DNA of 64,000 nt from Tetragonia tetragonoides (taxonomy: Eukaryota > Streptophyta > Magnoliopsida > Caryophyllales > Aizoaceae), in the NCBI GenBank assembly GCA_038025085.1, contig CM076153.1, forward strand, positions 19,443,001-19,507,000. The letters run 5' to 3'. The notes beneath the pieces were generated by a model that saw nothing but the letters and a program-made list of their open reading frames with translations, was not told the origin of the DNA and made no database searches. Shown piece after piece: positions 11,240-24,044 of this stretch. The position numbers and the translations under genes are program-made. Numbering within the stretch: position 1 is the stretch's first letter; the number at the start of each line of letters is the position of its first letter.

Positions 11240-12150
11240 AACTTAAGTGGAGTTCTTAAGAATGTCATCTTCAATTAGGATACCAACATCATAGAGTCGG
11301 TTGTTGGAGTCAATTGCTTGATATATGAGGTGTTCCTTGTAAGCAAGTTGCAGATTCTTGATGAATTGGCGGATTTAATTAGTTTGTGAAGGTTGCTCAA
11401 CCAGTTCGGCTATCTTTAGCCTCCAACGTTGAAGGAAAGCAGTGAATCCCTCATCTTCTTCTTTCTTGGTGATCTCTAACTCTCGAAGGGTCATACGTAG
11501 AGAAACATTTTCCTTGTAGCGTGCAAGGAAAAATGTAGTGAAATCTTACCAAGTGTGGTAGTTCTCCAAATTCAAGGTGTAGAACCAACGGCGAGTTGGG
11601 GCATCAAAAGTCTGCGGAAACAAGTGAATGTAGATATTTTTGTCAGCTTCTCTCAAAGCCATGGCAGTAGTGAAGGCCTAGAGGTGATCTTGTGGATTAT
11701 CAGTTCCAGTGAATATAGGAACCTCGGGCATGGAGAACTTGGCTGGAAACTTGCCCTTGACTTTGGAATTGACTTTCCCAACATTGGCATTGTAATTTGA
11801 AAATAAGCCGTTGTTTTGGATCATAGCTTCGATCTTTTTAAGCTTAGTGACTTGCTCATCTTCCTTAGTGTCGGAGTCAGAAAGAATCTTTGTGTCATAT
11901 TACTTTTTCTTGCCGATATCGTCAAGCCTGAATCGTAGTTTACCTAGGTCACCCATGATCTCCTCGAGCCTTTCGTCAGTGGTCTTGACCATAGTGAAGT
12001 TTGGGGGTGGGATTGGTGAGGTGAGGGATGTAATGAGTCGTGGCAAGCTTTGTGGTGATGATGGATTATAGGGTGATGGCCTGTGGAATGTGGTTGTGCA
12101 TTGGATGTAGCTTGTACACGAACCAATCTGCCAAACGATCGAGCCCAACC
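11240..12150 (-). pseudogene. Tat-lineage gag remnant
   Basis: Minus-strand fragments match the gag at 22435-23934. In order: a coiled stretch DERLEEIMGDLGKLRFRL (11900-12000), KFSMPEVPxFxGTDxPQDH (about 11700), IHLFPQTF (about 11620), then a stretch around 11290-11340 that matches the region before the zinc knuckle (QLAYKEHL, DVGILIEDD). Stops and frameshifts interrupt it, for example between the coiled part and KFSMPEV. The zinc knuckle and all of pol are missing. It would have formed the capsid of the element. The start near 12000-12150 is uncertain because the upstream frame is low-complexity. Confidence 0.75.
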
Positions 12151-13488
12151 TTTGTCACCGTAATTCTTCCTCGAGCCCCCAATCATGAACATAAGTCTCA
12201 ACTTAGAAGGACTCCAAAGAAATGACTTGAAAACAAAGACTCATGATTTTTAGAAGACCCTCGATAGCCCCTAAGGTGAATGAACCTAAGGACGTCTATA
12301 TGAACTCAAATGTATGATGACGACAATGTGATGACAGAGTCACGACGACATTATGCAAGATGCATGAAGGACTGACCATGTATGACATGAATGGACGCAA
12401 AATGACCCTCGAAGACTTATGATCGACTGGTCTAGACTTCTAGTGTATGAGACGTAGTGAACAATTGAAGACATTGGTGAATGCAAGACTTAAACTTTTG
12501 CACAAAAATAGATGCAAGATGACGACAATGTATGCAGGACGACTAGTTATGAATCCAAGCATGGAGCGCCTAACATGTATAATGCAATGCAAAGAAATGG
12601 AGAAGAAGAAAATAAAAACCTAAGCCTAAATGCCCGATGTATTTCCCCTCATATCAAGTGAAAGATAAATAAATGAAGTCGGTGGACGAGCAATAAAAAA
12701 GGACTTACGGGATTGCATTTTTTTTGGGCCCTCTTTTTTCACTCAAAAGAAAGAAAATATTAATATATAAAAAGTCGGCCATTTTTTTTTCCATCGAATT
12801 TTTTTAATAAAGAAAAGGAAACGGGAAAGAGAACGGGGAGTAAAAAGAAAATGACTGACTCTATTTTTTTGCAATTTTTTTTGACTAGAAATTTCCTCTT
12901 TTTTTTTGTCCATGTGACTTCGAGGATGTATGAAATTACATCATTAGGGGAAACGAGTGCTCATTGAATAGAATTAAAAGAAAAGACTCCTAAAATTAGG
13001 AACTACCTAAAATTAAAAGAAAAGACTCCTAGCATTTAAGTACATGTTGGCACATAGTCACAACATTCATGCATTCAGGCAAGCATTACAACGACGCAAT
13101 TATAAGCAAACATGCGATCAGACGGGCATTACAACGACACATGCATAACAAGAAAGCGAATGCATGAATGCGGGCTAGAGGTTTTGGCTCCTGTGAGGTT
13201 ACCACAACAAATTACAATTTCCGTCCGGCGGATGGTCGACACATCAATTGCAATTCTTTTAATCAACAAGAGTCGATGAGTCGTGGGTGAGGAAGTGCCG
13301 GTTTCCACAATAGGACAACTATATATTCCTTTAGATATACGGGTTGTCTATGAGTTAGGGCTCATGCTTCCTCGAGGGTTGATAAGGGTCAAACGAAGTG
13401 CCAAGGCACATGCAAATGATGCAATATATGGAACATGCTATTAAATAATTAAGCAAACTTGACTTTCGAGTGTCACCCTCTTAAATAA
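12151..13488 (-). other. Leader of the minus-strand Tat element
   Basis: No coding sequence supported. It holds T-rich tracts near 12720-12900, a duplicated AAAAGAAAAGACTCCTA stretch (about 12973 and 13016), and a GCATTACAACGACxCA motif repeated at about 13084 and 13128. Position between gag and primer-binding site fits a long untranslated leader, as in the intact Tat element (21348-22434). Confidence 0.55.
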
Positions 13489-13508
13489 GTCCCAAGTGAA
13501 GTCGCCAC
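13489..13508 (-). promoter_or_regulatory. Tat primer-binding site
   Basis: The minus strand reads GTGGCGACTTCACTTGGGAC right after an LTR ending CCTTACA. The intact Tat element has GTGGCGACTCAACTGGGGAC at the same place (21328-21347). TGGCGACT..GGGGAC sites are usual for Ogre/Tat elements; I believe the primer is a tRNA-Arg but cannot confirm it here. Confidence 0.85.
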
Positions 13509-15090
13509 TGTAAGGACCCGAGACTTTTGGCCTCGCTCCACGGAGTGTGTCCTTATAGAAAATTTGTAAGTTGGGGGCTTCAGACAAGTTCAAGGAACCG
13601 TCGAGTTAGAAAAGCATTTGAAGAGACTTGAATTGAATAAAAACCATGAAAGAGGTCACAATTCTGCTACCGGCGTATTACCGAATGGACAACCTAGTAG
13701 CGCGAAAAGTGAACTAATCATGTTTTTAGAAAGACTCTCGCTCTAGAACATATGAGTACCCAAAAATAACGGGTTCGGGGGCGAAGGTACGAGGTGGGAA
13801 GGTGTTAGGCACCCAACTCGCCTGTTTTATGACGACCTCTACTAACTCAAGTTTGCTTAATAATTTAAAGACATGATTCCCACACAAACCCGGATTAAAA
13901 ACTTAGATTTAACTATTACTTAGTTCATCACAAGCATCAAAACATTAATTATTTATCCGTATTTAGACATGCATTCGATTGGGAAGTTGAGCATTACAAC
14001 AGTTAGACATGCTTATTTGCAGAATTGAAAGACAGTATTTAGGAAACAATAAAAGACATGATTTGCATGATATCTACATTATGACTACTAGTAAATAAAA
14101 AATTAAGCAATTAATTTAATTTGAGCCCTCAGGAGTTTAGTACCAGAACTGTAGGTTATTTAGCAATTGAATATTAAAACAAGATCTCAAGTGATGAACT
14201 AAATGATTTGGAAGAAAGAGGGAGAAGCTCAGAGTCAATACTACTAAGAATAGAGGGTGCCAATTGTAGGCTGTGTGATTTGAAATGAGGGTGGGGGGCT
14301 GTATTTATAGTGGACGAAGTAGAATTGGAAAGGTGAAGAGATAGGGCCGAAACTGAAGAATCGGGTGAAACAGATGTCGCCAGCCGACTGTATTCATCCA
14401 GAGCCGCTGGCGGCTCTAGCCACAGCCGCTGGAGGCCCTGACAAAGAGGCTAGAGTCGCTTGCGATTCCGGGCTGCCAGTTGGATGTCGTCATCAATTTT
14501 GCTGGACCATATCTCACTTGTTTGGACTCCAAATTGGATGATTCAAGATGCGCTGGAAAGCTTATTGAGTATAGTTTTAAATGATGTTGGTTTCAGACCC
14601 AAATGTTTTGTAAATCTCAACATCATGCCAAAAGAGTAAGTATGGTTCAGTTTTAGAGCATGCACCAATGTTTTGCTCGTAAGTCCTTGGTTGGAAATGT
14701 GGTGTGGGCTTATGATATGTCATTGGAAAGATATTTGAATAAGGAATTCAGAAATATAAGACTTGCAAATTAAATCAACTAAATGAACTTCCAAATTGGA
14801 CTGGAATCACGGTCTACAATATTTGGTTACATCTATTTTGACTATTAACTTCGCTTGACCATAACTCTTAGGTGGGGAATCGTATTTTGACACGGAAGGA
14901 AGCAATGGAAACTTTTTGAAAGGGGCTTTTGAATGATGTGAAAATGGAAGAAATTTGAGATCTCATTTGCTTAACAAAGCATAACAGCACACATGTACAT
15001 AAATTACTCATTTCATCATCGGCCATTTGGGGACATCTGACAATACTTTTTGGCGCCTCCAAGGTAATGAATTGATGTGCGAAGTAGTGC
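13509..15090 (-). repeat. 5' LTR of the minus-strand Tat element
   Basis: Starts on the plus strand with TGTAAGGACCCGAGAC, directly after the primer-binding site. It contains the phrase GGTGGGAAGGTGTTAGGCAC (near 13793) that I associate with Ogre/Tat LTRs, a minus-strand TATA box at 14302-14309, and GCCGCTGG/AGCCGCTGG boxes at 14375-14470, upstream of that TATA in the direction of transcription. A second short copy of the LTR end lies at 43761-43856. The right edge (U3 start) is not resolved; 15090 is approximate. Confidence 0.65.
14302..14309 (-). promoter_or_regulatory. TATA box of Tat LTR
   Basis: TATAAATA on the minus strand, with GCCGCT boxes 65-165 bp upstream. The intact Tat LTR shows the same arrangement (20317). 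Confidence 0.6.
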
Positions 15091-16026
15091 ATGCTTTAGT
15101 TCATCCAATTTCTGCTTTTTAGTATATGAACGAATATTATTATTTCAAATTGAGTAACATTGATTGATTCGAGTATATGACAAATATTACAGAAACTAGA
15201 TATATTGTTCATCTTTGTTCATATTATATTTCCTTGTTAGTATCTGTTTTAACTTTGTATTAGTTATCATGTTGAAGTCTTATGAAATGTCAGGTGTGAA
15301 TCAAATTTCGTTTCATGCTCTTTAGGTTATAAGAAATAGTTGATTGTAGCTTTTGATGCTTATGTTCATTATATATAGTATTTGGTCATGTTTATTAGTG
15401 TCCAATCCTATACATTGATATCATCGTGCAAATGGAAAATTTACATTTCACATAATGTATCTTGTAAGTGTCGTGTGTAAATTGTAGTCTATGTGAAAAT
15501 TTAGAACTCTCCCACTATTCCACGATAGTGCGGAGCAGGTGACCTAGCTAGCAAGCACCTGCGAATTTGCAGGTGGGGATGAGAGTTATTCTAGGTCTAT
15601 GGTCTTTCGTTATTTTTTCAATATTTTACTTCAAATTAAGTTGATTATTAAGAATTAAATGAACTTCAATTTGATGGTTTAACTTCAGTTTATGTCATGA
15701 ATGTTGTTTGATGGAAAGAGTTATAGTAACACCTGCATGGCTTCTGATATGTTGATCAATGTCTAAACCTATGATAAGAAGTATTAAAATGGTAAAGTCA
15801 GTGGGAGCAAAGTAACAATGATATACATATAGTTTTGTGTTTATGAGAGACTAGATAACTGCTATTAGTTAGTTTCGTTGACAGTGAGTGTCGTATATCC
15901 AAGTACATTTGACTGTCTCAGTTTCTTTAGGTGCACCAAGGATGAAGATCCTTACTGTTTCAATAGACAAGTTTTTTGGCTCCTACATTGAAGTTTCGGG
16001 AAACTTTTAGTGATACATTGCGGTGC
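15091..16026. other. Unassigned sequence left of the solo LTR
   Basis: No open frame with a recognisable domain. It is continuous with 40838 onward once the nested insertion 16032-40837 is removed. It may belong to the same unassigned retroelement as 40838-41977. Confidence 0.35.
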
Positions 16027-16031
16027 ATTAT
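16027..16031. repeat. Target-site duplication ATTAT (left copy)
   Basis: ATTAT immediately before TGTAACACCCC. The same five bases follow the other LTR end at 40833-40837, so the two ends belong to one insertion. Confidence 0.85.
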
Positions 16032-17790
16032 TGTAACACCCCGGATTTTACGACTAATAAATAAATAAAAATGAATAAACTCAAGCCAAAAATCGGGTAT
16101 AGTTTCCTCTATAAATAGAAATCCCAAGTTATCGACCAAATAAAACCTGCTTAAACAGAAACTAAAACAGAATATCCAAAATGACAGCGGAAGACTTCTA
16201 ACAAAATCCGGAGTATCATTGCCACACTCACTCATGAGCAAGGCAAACATTATAAAACTCAATAACAAACAACAACCTTTAATGCTTTACAAATTACACT
16301 TGAATGAATAATTAGAAAATATAATCACAACGGAAACACTAGTCTTCTGGTCATCTCCATTCGGATGGTCCATCTAGGAAACGAATTCTTCATAATTGAT
16401 CAACATGTAAACACAATCCAATCTACTCCCTCATACAAACGAATTTCGTATAGGTTCATCATAGGCCCACCATTGAGAAATATGAACGCACAAACACGTA
16501 GCACAGAAACCAACCAATCAACAACGTTGAGTAAGCAAGCATTTTATCAAATAACAAATAAAAGCTTTATAATCTCAACTAGGTCACCTATGACCTTAGA
16601 AATCACATTATCCTCAAAATAGTCTCATTACCATCTATAACTCAATTCTAAGAATATGTGTCAATCACTCTCGGTCACTAACTCCTAACCTCGACAATGT
16701 GGGAAATGAATTGGCGAAAAACCGCAGAAATAAAACTATTCCATAACTTTGGTTATAGGCCCTCATAACTCATAACATAGCCCACATGCTCTCAAAAGTC
16801 CACTCTTGGACCAATTCATAACCATATCCCATTTTCATAAAATAATGCTCATCACCTAATAATTAATATCTTAGGCTAACTCACCCACATGCCAATAGCT
16901 AAAGAACTAACAACTTACAAGCCTCAAACCAAGACAGATGTCAAATTGTATTCATATCTCCATAGTCATCATCATAAGCTGATCAGTATCATTTCTTACT
17001 TGCTCGAGTTTCCAATAATAATAGCATATCTCTCAGTTCAGCTGTCTACCAAGAACTATCCTCTAATCATAACTACAAGTCTCAAACACCTTCATCTACA
17101 TAGGGCCTAGTACACACTAATCAGCCACCATCTAATCCATAAACATAGCAATCTATGAGTACCCAAAATTGCAGCACTATTGAGCATGAAAGATTAATGT
17201 AAAAAACAACCACAATTCACAAAGAATTCAGCTAATATGATCATCAAATTCACAACTAGCTAGAAACATTCAATAGCATAATTAAACAATTAAAGCAGCA
17301 AACAACATGCATCTTGAACGAATTAGCATCCAAATCCAACCGAATAGAAAGGGTTACCTCTAATTGAAGACCTAAATCAATTATGCAAGTTAATCCTTCA
17401 ATTAATCAATGCACCAATTATCTATAAACATGATTCACAAATCAGAATTTATTAAATCAAAACCCAATAAAAACAAAAGTCTAGAAAACAAGGGATTAGG
17501 GCTCGGTTTTACACAAACCAGCAAACTGGACACACTGGGTAGACTCGGGTGACAATCAATGGCGGAGGAGGCATTCTCCAACAGAAACAACCACCATCGT
17601 GGCCAGCGAACTGACGAAAACACGGCTGCGTGGCAGCAGCAACAACCGCAGAAACATGGGCATGAACTAGAGGAGGGAGAAAGAGAGGAAGCAAAATTCG
17701 ACCGTTTATCGCAAAGCACCTGTAGCAGCAATAAAGTTTCCAATTTAGCAATACAGTTGCGCTAACTGAGGTGAAAAAGATGGGTTGCGG
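16032..17790 (-). repeat. Tekay-type solo LTR, left part
   Basis: Begins TGTAACACCCCGG, like the LTR at 55881 (TGTAACACCCCGA), and its other part ends GGGGTATTACA at 40832, like 58768. On the minus strand the LTR therefore runs TGTAATACCCC...GGGGTGTTACA. Once the inserted Reina element is removed the LTR is about 2.0 kb, and it is flanked by ATTAT on both sides with no internal region, the signature of LTR-LTR recombination. Short frames inside, such as 17559-17765, have no domain and are not genes. Confidence 0.85.
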
Positions 17791-18182
17791 TGATACAAAT
17801 AATGAATAAATCAAATTATTCATATTAAGTCACACATATGCTTGGCACGTGACTAGTAATCATCTAGAAGTTATGAGCTGGCAAGCAAATGATTTGGGGG
17901 AATGAATCTGTTAACCGCCCTGTCAGATGGCAGAGTTAGTTAGAATGGATCCGTTGCATAATTATTCCTTTCCTAGATTTCTATATATTCCCTAAAGTCT
18001 GATGTAATTAGTATCCTTATTATCAATTACAAATCTCTCTCTATATTCTGTCTTATGGCATCATCAATATTTCCATTAATAGTGAAGCTAACTGATTGTT
18101 CTTACTCTCCCAATTACTCTGCTCATTGTTATCATCTCCTCGAATTCATTAAGTGATTCCTGGAATTTACCTTTCCGCATCA
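17791..18182 (+). repeat. 5' LTR of the Reina element
   Basis: TGATACAAATAATG...CCGCATCA, 392 bp. It matches 40162-40550 along its whole length. A TATA-like CTATATATTC lies at 17981-17990. Confidence 0.9.
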
Positions 18183-18183
18183 T

Positions 18184-18200
18184 TGGTATCAAAGCATTGA
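18184..18200 (+). promoter_or_regulatory. Primer-binding site (tRNA-Met type) of the Reina element
   Basis: TGGTATCAAAGCATTGA one base after the LTR end; it differs from the initiator-tRNA-Met site TGGTATCAGAGC by one base in the core. Confidence 0.85.
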
Positions 18201-18328
18201 TCCTTGCCCTGTGTTCACCCACCATTGAAATTTGAAAACCCAAAAAAATCCACAACACAAAAAAAAAAAAACCCAGAAAACCTCAAAAAAACCCAGCAAA
18301 CCTAAAAAAACCCAAAAAATCCACAAAA

Positions 18329-19799
18329 ATGGCAGGGGCAACTAGATAGGCTACCCTGCTAGAGCTTGAAGAATCTATTAAGAAATTTCAAGACACAAAC
18401 ACTCAATCCTTAAAAGAGATCAAGGATGCAAACACCTAGGCAGCAGCTGATTTCACTGGGCAATTGGAGTCTCTTAAGGTGGAATTGAGAGAAATAGTGT
18501 CAGAAGCTATGAAAGCCACTCAAACTGGAAATGGTGGTATAGTCATACCAGAACCTCCTCCCAGTAGTAATGGTGACTCTAGCCATGCTGCTAGAACTCA
18601 AGGAGAGCATAATGGTCATATAAATGGTGTAGGGGCTGGCACTGGAACCCTAGCTACCCGCAATGTTGAAAGAGTGGTTGTACAAGTGTGAGCAGTTCTT
18701 TGCTCCAGATGGGACACCATCAGAGGTCAAGGTGAGGTTGGCTTCAATACATCTTGAAGGAAGGGCTCTGCAATGGCACAGTAATCACATGAAAGACAGG
18801 TACAATGTATTCCCTAATTGGCCTGAGTATATTACTTCCTTGAATATCAGATTTGATAAATTATTTGATGATCCTATGGGAGAATTTGTGAGTTTAAATC
18901 ATACTGGGTATGTACAAGAATACTTAGATGCATTTGAATCTGTTTTGGCTAGATTAACTCTGTCTGTTGAGCATGCCTTAAGTATATTTCTCACTGGGTT
19001 GAAGAATAGCACTCAGATGCATGTAAGAATGTTTATGCCCAAAACTATACAGCATGCTCCCAAATTAGCCAAACTATATGAAGCATCCCAACAACCAGTA
19101 GCTAGAACCCAGAACAAGAGTTGGGGCAATAGCCTAGCACCACCAGGCCAAAGATCACCATCCTTTAATGCCTACTCTAAACCTCCATTTAGGCCACAAA
19201 AAAACCTAGCCACAAATTCAAATCCTGCTTATTCCCCACAAAGAACCCCAACCACATTTTCTAAATTTCCATCTAAGCCACTGATAGAGAGATCACCAAG
19301 GTCCTTATCACCTGCTGAGATAGAGGATAAGAAAGCTAAAGTCCTGTGTATTTGGTGTGATGAACCATATACTCCAGGACATCACCTTAAACATAGGAAG
19401 ACCCAGTTGTTTATTCTTGAAGGAGAGGAAGATGAGGAGGACTCAACTCCTGAGGGAGAGGCTGAAGTAGCCACTGAGGAGAGGCAGGAAGAAATGACAG
19501 ACCAGCCACACATCTCAATCCATGCAATCTCAGGCTTTAACAAGTATCAAACCATGAGAGTAACTGGGGTATACATTAAAAAACCTTTATACATCTTGAT
19601 TGATAGTGGTAGCACTAATAACTTCCTAGATGAGGGGCTAGCCAAGAAGTTAGGGTGTAAATTAGTGCAGACTAAACCCTTGGCTGTATCAATAGCAGAT
19701 GGCAGCATACTGTTAGCTCAAGGTGAATGTAGGAGATTTAAATGGCCGTTGCAAAACACTATATTTCAAGGGGATTTTATGGTGTTACCCTTGGGGTAC
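18329..19799 (+). pseudogene. gag and start of protease, Reina element
   Basis: The ATG at 18329 starts a frame with two early TAG stops (18347 and one near 18437), both readable as CAG mutated to TAG. A frameshift near 18670 leads into the frame 18663-19877. Order: coiled N-terminus (LLELEESIKKFQDTN), gag with KCEQFFAPDGTP, HLEGRALQWH and YVQEYLDAFESVLARL, then a proline/serine-rich linker, a C(x2)C(x5)H-like remnant of a zinc knuckle, an acidic stretch (GEEDEEDSTPEGE), and the protease active site IDSGSTNNFLD. The protease is cut at 19799 by the Tat insertion and resumes at 37045. Residues read after 19800 are Tat LTR, not gag. Confidence 0.88.
19795..19799. repeat. Target-site duplication GGTAC (left copy)
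   Basis: GGTAC directly before the LTR start TGTAGATACC; the same five bases follow the 3' LTR at 37040-37044. Confidence 0.9.
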
Positions 19800-21327
19800 T
19801 GTAGATACCCTAATCGGTTCTCATCCCCTGACATCGCAACGCCCAATGATGATGGTAATCGATTAACATGGACGTAAGTAGAAAAGGATATTGCTCGTAA
19901 ATCTAGACCAAATTCCTTGAAACCTCAGTCTTTGGATAGCCCTTGTTATAAGGATTCCAACGCCTTTGACCTTGCCTCAATCAGGTTCCCGGATCAAGAG
20001 ATATCGCGTCTCGAAGATTTGGGTCAAAACCGCTCAATCCCGACCCCTCGGGTCAGCCCAAGGGCAATTTCATAAATTACTGATCACAAAAAGTCAAAAA
20101 ACCTTAGTCACGCACGCGTCGTCAGGCCCGGCGGCCATCGTAGCCTGCTCGGCGGCCAACGCAGCTTGCTCGGCGGCCAACGCGTGACAGCGGGGGCCAT
20201 TAGGCCAGCCGCTGGCCTCAGCTGCCCTCCGTGGGGCCGCTGAGCGGTCTTTTTGGCTGGGCCGAGTTTTGGCGCCGGGCTTCTTGCCCTAAGCCCCTAA
20301 ATTCGTCCCCTAACTCTATAAATACTCCTTTTCACCCTCTTTTCCAAGGGGTCAGTCAGTTCATAATTTTGAGAGCATTGAGAGCACATATTTCCCCAAA
20401 TCAAAGAGAATTCAGAAATCTGAAGATCCAAGCAAGCATTACACCTAGCCTAGCACCCAAGATCGAAGAGCGATCCCCATTCTACTAGTCCCGTTCGAAT
20501 AGAACGTCCAGGTTAACCATCTTGAGGGCTTAATTCTTTATTAAATCTCTTGTTTATTATTTATTAATCATGTTCTATTTAGCTTTTGATTATGATTGAA
20601 TAAATTTGCATGCTTTGGGTTTTGTATATAATTATGCATATTTAGTTCATAATAAAGTTAGCATCTTTTTATTAGTTTATGCAAGTTTGCATCTTTTTGT
20701 AGTTTTTACATGCATATAGTAGGCTCCTAGGTTTATTTTAGCATAAAGTTATTGTCTTTACATTATTATTATTTTGAAGATACTAACGGTTTTATTGATG
20801 TGTATATACAATACTTGGCGCGTTTAGCAAAATTGGTAGGTTGGAGCGTTAATTTAATGCTTTATATCTTGTTTATGCTTGTTAATAGTATGCATGTAAA
20901 TTCGGTATAAATTGTGCAAAGTGATAACATAGGTAATTTGGTTGTTCTTAACCCGCCTAGATAATTTAGGACCTTGGACGACCGGACTTGTATGGAACCA
21001 TATAGCATAAATAAATATCTGACATGGATAAGCTTAGTAAAGGCCGTTTATACGGGTGATTTAGATGAGATTTGTTTTATTTATTTCGTACCTACATCCC
21101 CGAACTCAATATTTAGTCTCCATGGGCATGAGTCAATTCCCAATAGGAATTGGGTGCACTTTTTGATGGTTTCCAATTGTTTCCTTAAAAATTGGTGGCG
21201 GCTTCTTATTTGCAGATTGTTATTCCTTATAATTAATTTCAATCGCATGCAACACATTATTTAAGAGCCATTAATTCCAACCAAAATAAATTAGCGGAAA
21301 GGTGCCGAAAAGGCGAGGGTTCTTACA
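19800..21327 (+). repeat. 5' LTR of the Tat element
   Basis: TGTAGATACC...TTCTTACA, 1528 bp. It matches 35534-37039 throughout. GCCGCT/GGCGGCC boxes fill 20128-20245; the 3' LTR has a different number of these boxes. The TATA box is at 20317. The rest (20500-21300) is AT-rich transcribed R/U5 sequence with no gene. Confidence 0.95.
20317..20324 (+). promoter_or_regulatory. TATA box of Tat 5' LTR
   Basis: TATAAATA within CTCTATAAATACTCC, a typical plant core promoter, 70-190 bp downstream of the GC-box cluster. Transcription probably starts about 20350. The same site is at 36030-36037 in the 3' LTR. Confidence 0.75.
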
Positions 21328-21347
21328 GTGGCGACTCAACTGGGGAC
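21328..21347 (+). promoter_or_regulatory. Primer-binding site of the Tat element
   Basis: GTGGCGACTCAACTGGGGAC right after the LTR end, the form usual for Ogre/Tat elements, probably primed by tRNA-Arg. Confidence 0.88.
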
Positions 21348-22434
21348 TTAATAAGAGGATGTAATTCGAAAACTTATCCATGTCAACAATTTACTTTTAG
21401 CTATTTGGTTCAATTACCGTATGTGTTTATTTTCTTTGCTTTTGCATCCATATCATTCATATTGCATGCGTTATCATCGCAAGATGTCAAAAGACATCAC
21501 CACTCCATAAATTGGATTTACCCTTTGGAACATTGTCTATGACTTAGGCCAGTGACCCATTCGGTCCGAATTACCTTTGCATATAGTCGTGTTCCACCCC
21601 ATGGCAATTACATGTTTCCATTCGAGATGTGTAAAACGGTACGTCTAGTCTTACTATGCACCCCATAGATGACAAAACGCATCCGGTCATGGGTTACCTT
21701 ATCCAACCATAGATTGTGTCAACTATTGCATTTTGTCCCATAGTCCACATCAAGGTGCTAATTGATTTACTTGCCATATTATTATTAATTGTTTCCTTGC
21801 TATGTGGTTAGTTTCCATAGAATATTAGGGCTAGATCCCCCCTTAGGATTCTTTTATTGAGTCCTGGTTAGGGAAGGTTTCCCTTTTGTTTGCTTGTACG
21901 TTTTGTCAGGTTTACAAATAGAGTCTAGGATCTTTTCTCATTTAGGAAGTAGAATCCCTATATGACTCCGACGATGCTAGTGACCATGTTAGGAAGACGT
22001 TCCTTTCCATAAGAATTAGATTGCATGCAAATAATATATTCCCGTCAATGATCTTTCACCAAATTAAAAAAAAAAAGAGTCCAATTTTATTCCATATGCA
22101 AGTCAATAGTATATCTTTTTTTCCTTAAATTAGGGAATTTCATCCCATATGCAAGTCAAGAGTATTTGTTATTCTAATAAAGTCGAAAGATCATTGACTA
22201 GAATATGCTATTTACATAAAATCGCGTCTTTCCCCAAAGATCACCATGTTGAGGATTAGAGCTGGATTCTTTTCCCACATTTGTTTTAAAATAAAACCTT
22301 TTTATTCTGTGGAGGTTCCCATTTATTTTCTATTTTCTTAAACGGGCCTTTTTATGTCTAGAATTGGTAGAAGTAAAGATCCCGGTCCTAGGAAGTGAGA
22401 GAGAGACGAGTCCAGCAAGAGGTTAGTCTGCAAG
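21348..22434 (+). other. Untranslated leader of the Tat element
   Basis: About 1.1 kb without a supported gene. A GCAAGTCAAxAGTAT phrase is repeated near 22100 and 22160. Packaging and dimerisation signals would be expected here, but none is identifiable by eye. Confidence 0.6.
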
Positions 22435-23934
22435 TTGTCGTTCGAACTTTCACCACAAGCACAGCTCGTGGGCCCCATTTGGCTCGATTACCTTCGCACA
22501 CCGCCACTGTCACCTCAAGCCTCACCACCTAGTTCACCTAAGTCCGCTATGTCTGGAGACGTTGAGAGAACCGCGGACCAAAAGATGGATGACCTTTTAT
22601 TCCAAATGGTCGCCATGAATGCTAGATTCACTGATATGGAAGCCCGTGTCGCCAAGTTGGATCCTCCTACTAAGGATGATGATGAGCCCAAGCCCGATGA
22701 GGAAAAGGCCGAACCCTCCACTAAAAAGGTCCAAGAGCTTCAAGCCAAGCTGAACAGGCTTGAATCCGTCCTGGGCAAGAGTCGTGTCTTCAATGACGTG
22801 ATCATCAATTCAGAAGGCTATGCTCCCCACATTAAGGGAAAATTGCCCACTAAGTTCTCCATGCCCGAAGTTCCCACTTTCAAAGGAACCGACGATCCAC
22901 AAGATCACATTAGAGCCTTTACCACTGCATTGGGCCTTAGAGGCATTGAACAAGAGTTTTATGTTCACCTCTTTCCCCAAACCTTGGATCCTGCTATCAG
23001 GGTCTGGTTCTTCAAATTGCCCACCCAAAAGTTGGAGAAATGAGAAGATCTATCCACATTATTCCTCCAGAGATATGCTGACAATGTCTTGCCACCCATG
23101 AAATTAAGAGAGTTGGACATCACCAAGCAAGGTGATAAAGAAGGGTTCACCAATTTCGTGAGAAGATGGAGGACTAAAGTTGCTGAAATGATTGATCGCC
23201 CATTTGAAAGGGATCAAATCAGAATGCTAGTCCAAAATTTGGCATCTGAGTACCGTGAACACATGAAGTTTCAACCCATAACCACCTATGCCCAATTGAC
23301 TGAAGTAGGCATGGCCATTGAAGATGATCAACTGCAAAGAGGGAAGAACAAGGTCACTTACAATAATAACACAAGTGGATATAAGGATAAGAAATACACT
23401 AATACCAACCATGCCTCCACAAGTAGAGGAAATGAAGTGAACGCCATAGCTGATAGGCGTCCAAGAAGGTACACTCCCCTTGGAATGACTTATGTCAAAG
23501 CTCTAGACAAGTTGATCAAAGGAGACTATCTACATCCGATTGGGCCTACTCCCGATCCACCTGCAGAGAAAAGATCACCATATTGGAATGAATCTGCATT
23601 CTGCAAATACCATAGGGGGCGTGGGCACGACACGGAAAAGTGTTACACTCTCAAAGATAAAATCCAGGACTTGTTTGATAATGGCACAATACCATTGCCT
23701 AAAGATGCACCACCACCTAGCAACAACAATAATCCCCTCGGGAATTCTTTTGCCATTGACATAGAAGAAGGGTTTGACCCATCTTATCTGATCACTCCTA
23801 TTATGCAGGCCATACCACCATACCCAAGCCCAAGGTCCATGCTGGACGTCTGCGGCCTTTGGGATAACGATGAGGAAGATAATGGGTCATATACTGATCC
23901 AGAAGACGTGTTGATTCTCAAGTCCATGACATAG
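22435..23934 (+). pseudogene. Tat gag, one in-frame stop
   Basis: The two frames 22435-23043 and 23089-23934 are in the same phase and are separated by a single TGA at 23041, which probably replaced a Trp codon (TGG). Order: proline/serine-rich N-terminus; coiled stretch (KVQELQAKLNRLESVLGK near residue 95); gag core with KFSMPEVPTFKGTDDPQDH and HLFPQTLDPAIRVWF; FTNFVRRWRTKVAEM; and a zinc knuckle of Tat type, CKYHRGRGHDTEKC. The likely start is the ATG at 22549, since the frame upstream is proline-rich and unlike gag; 22435 is the first ATG. Its role is particle formation and RNA packaging. Confidence 0.88.
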
Positions 23935-24044
23935 CTAATGGCAAAGCCTGGTATGATATCTCCGATGAAGAGAAAGAGGAGGATGATAAAGCCCTAAACT
24001 ACCTCACAAGATCAGTACGCCAGTTCAGGTCCGAAAACATCTAT

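Noticed and set aside
17435..17823. Several short frames on both strands near 17.4-17.8 kb
   Set aside because: They lie inside the solo LTR, have no domain and overlap each other in different frames.
18184..18200. tRNA-like sequence
   Set aside because: Only the short primer-binding complement to a tRNA 3' end is present, not a tRNA gene; the same holds for 1769, 13489 and 21328.
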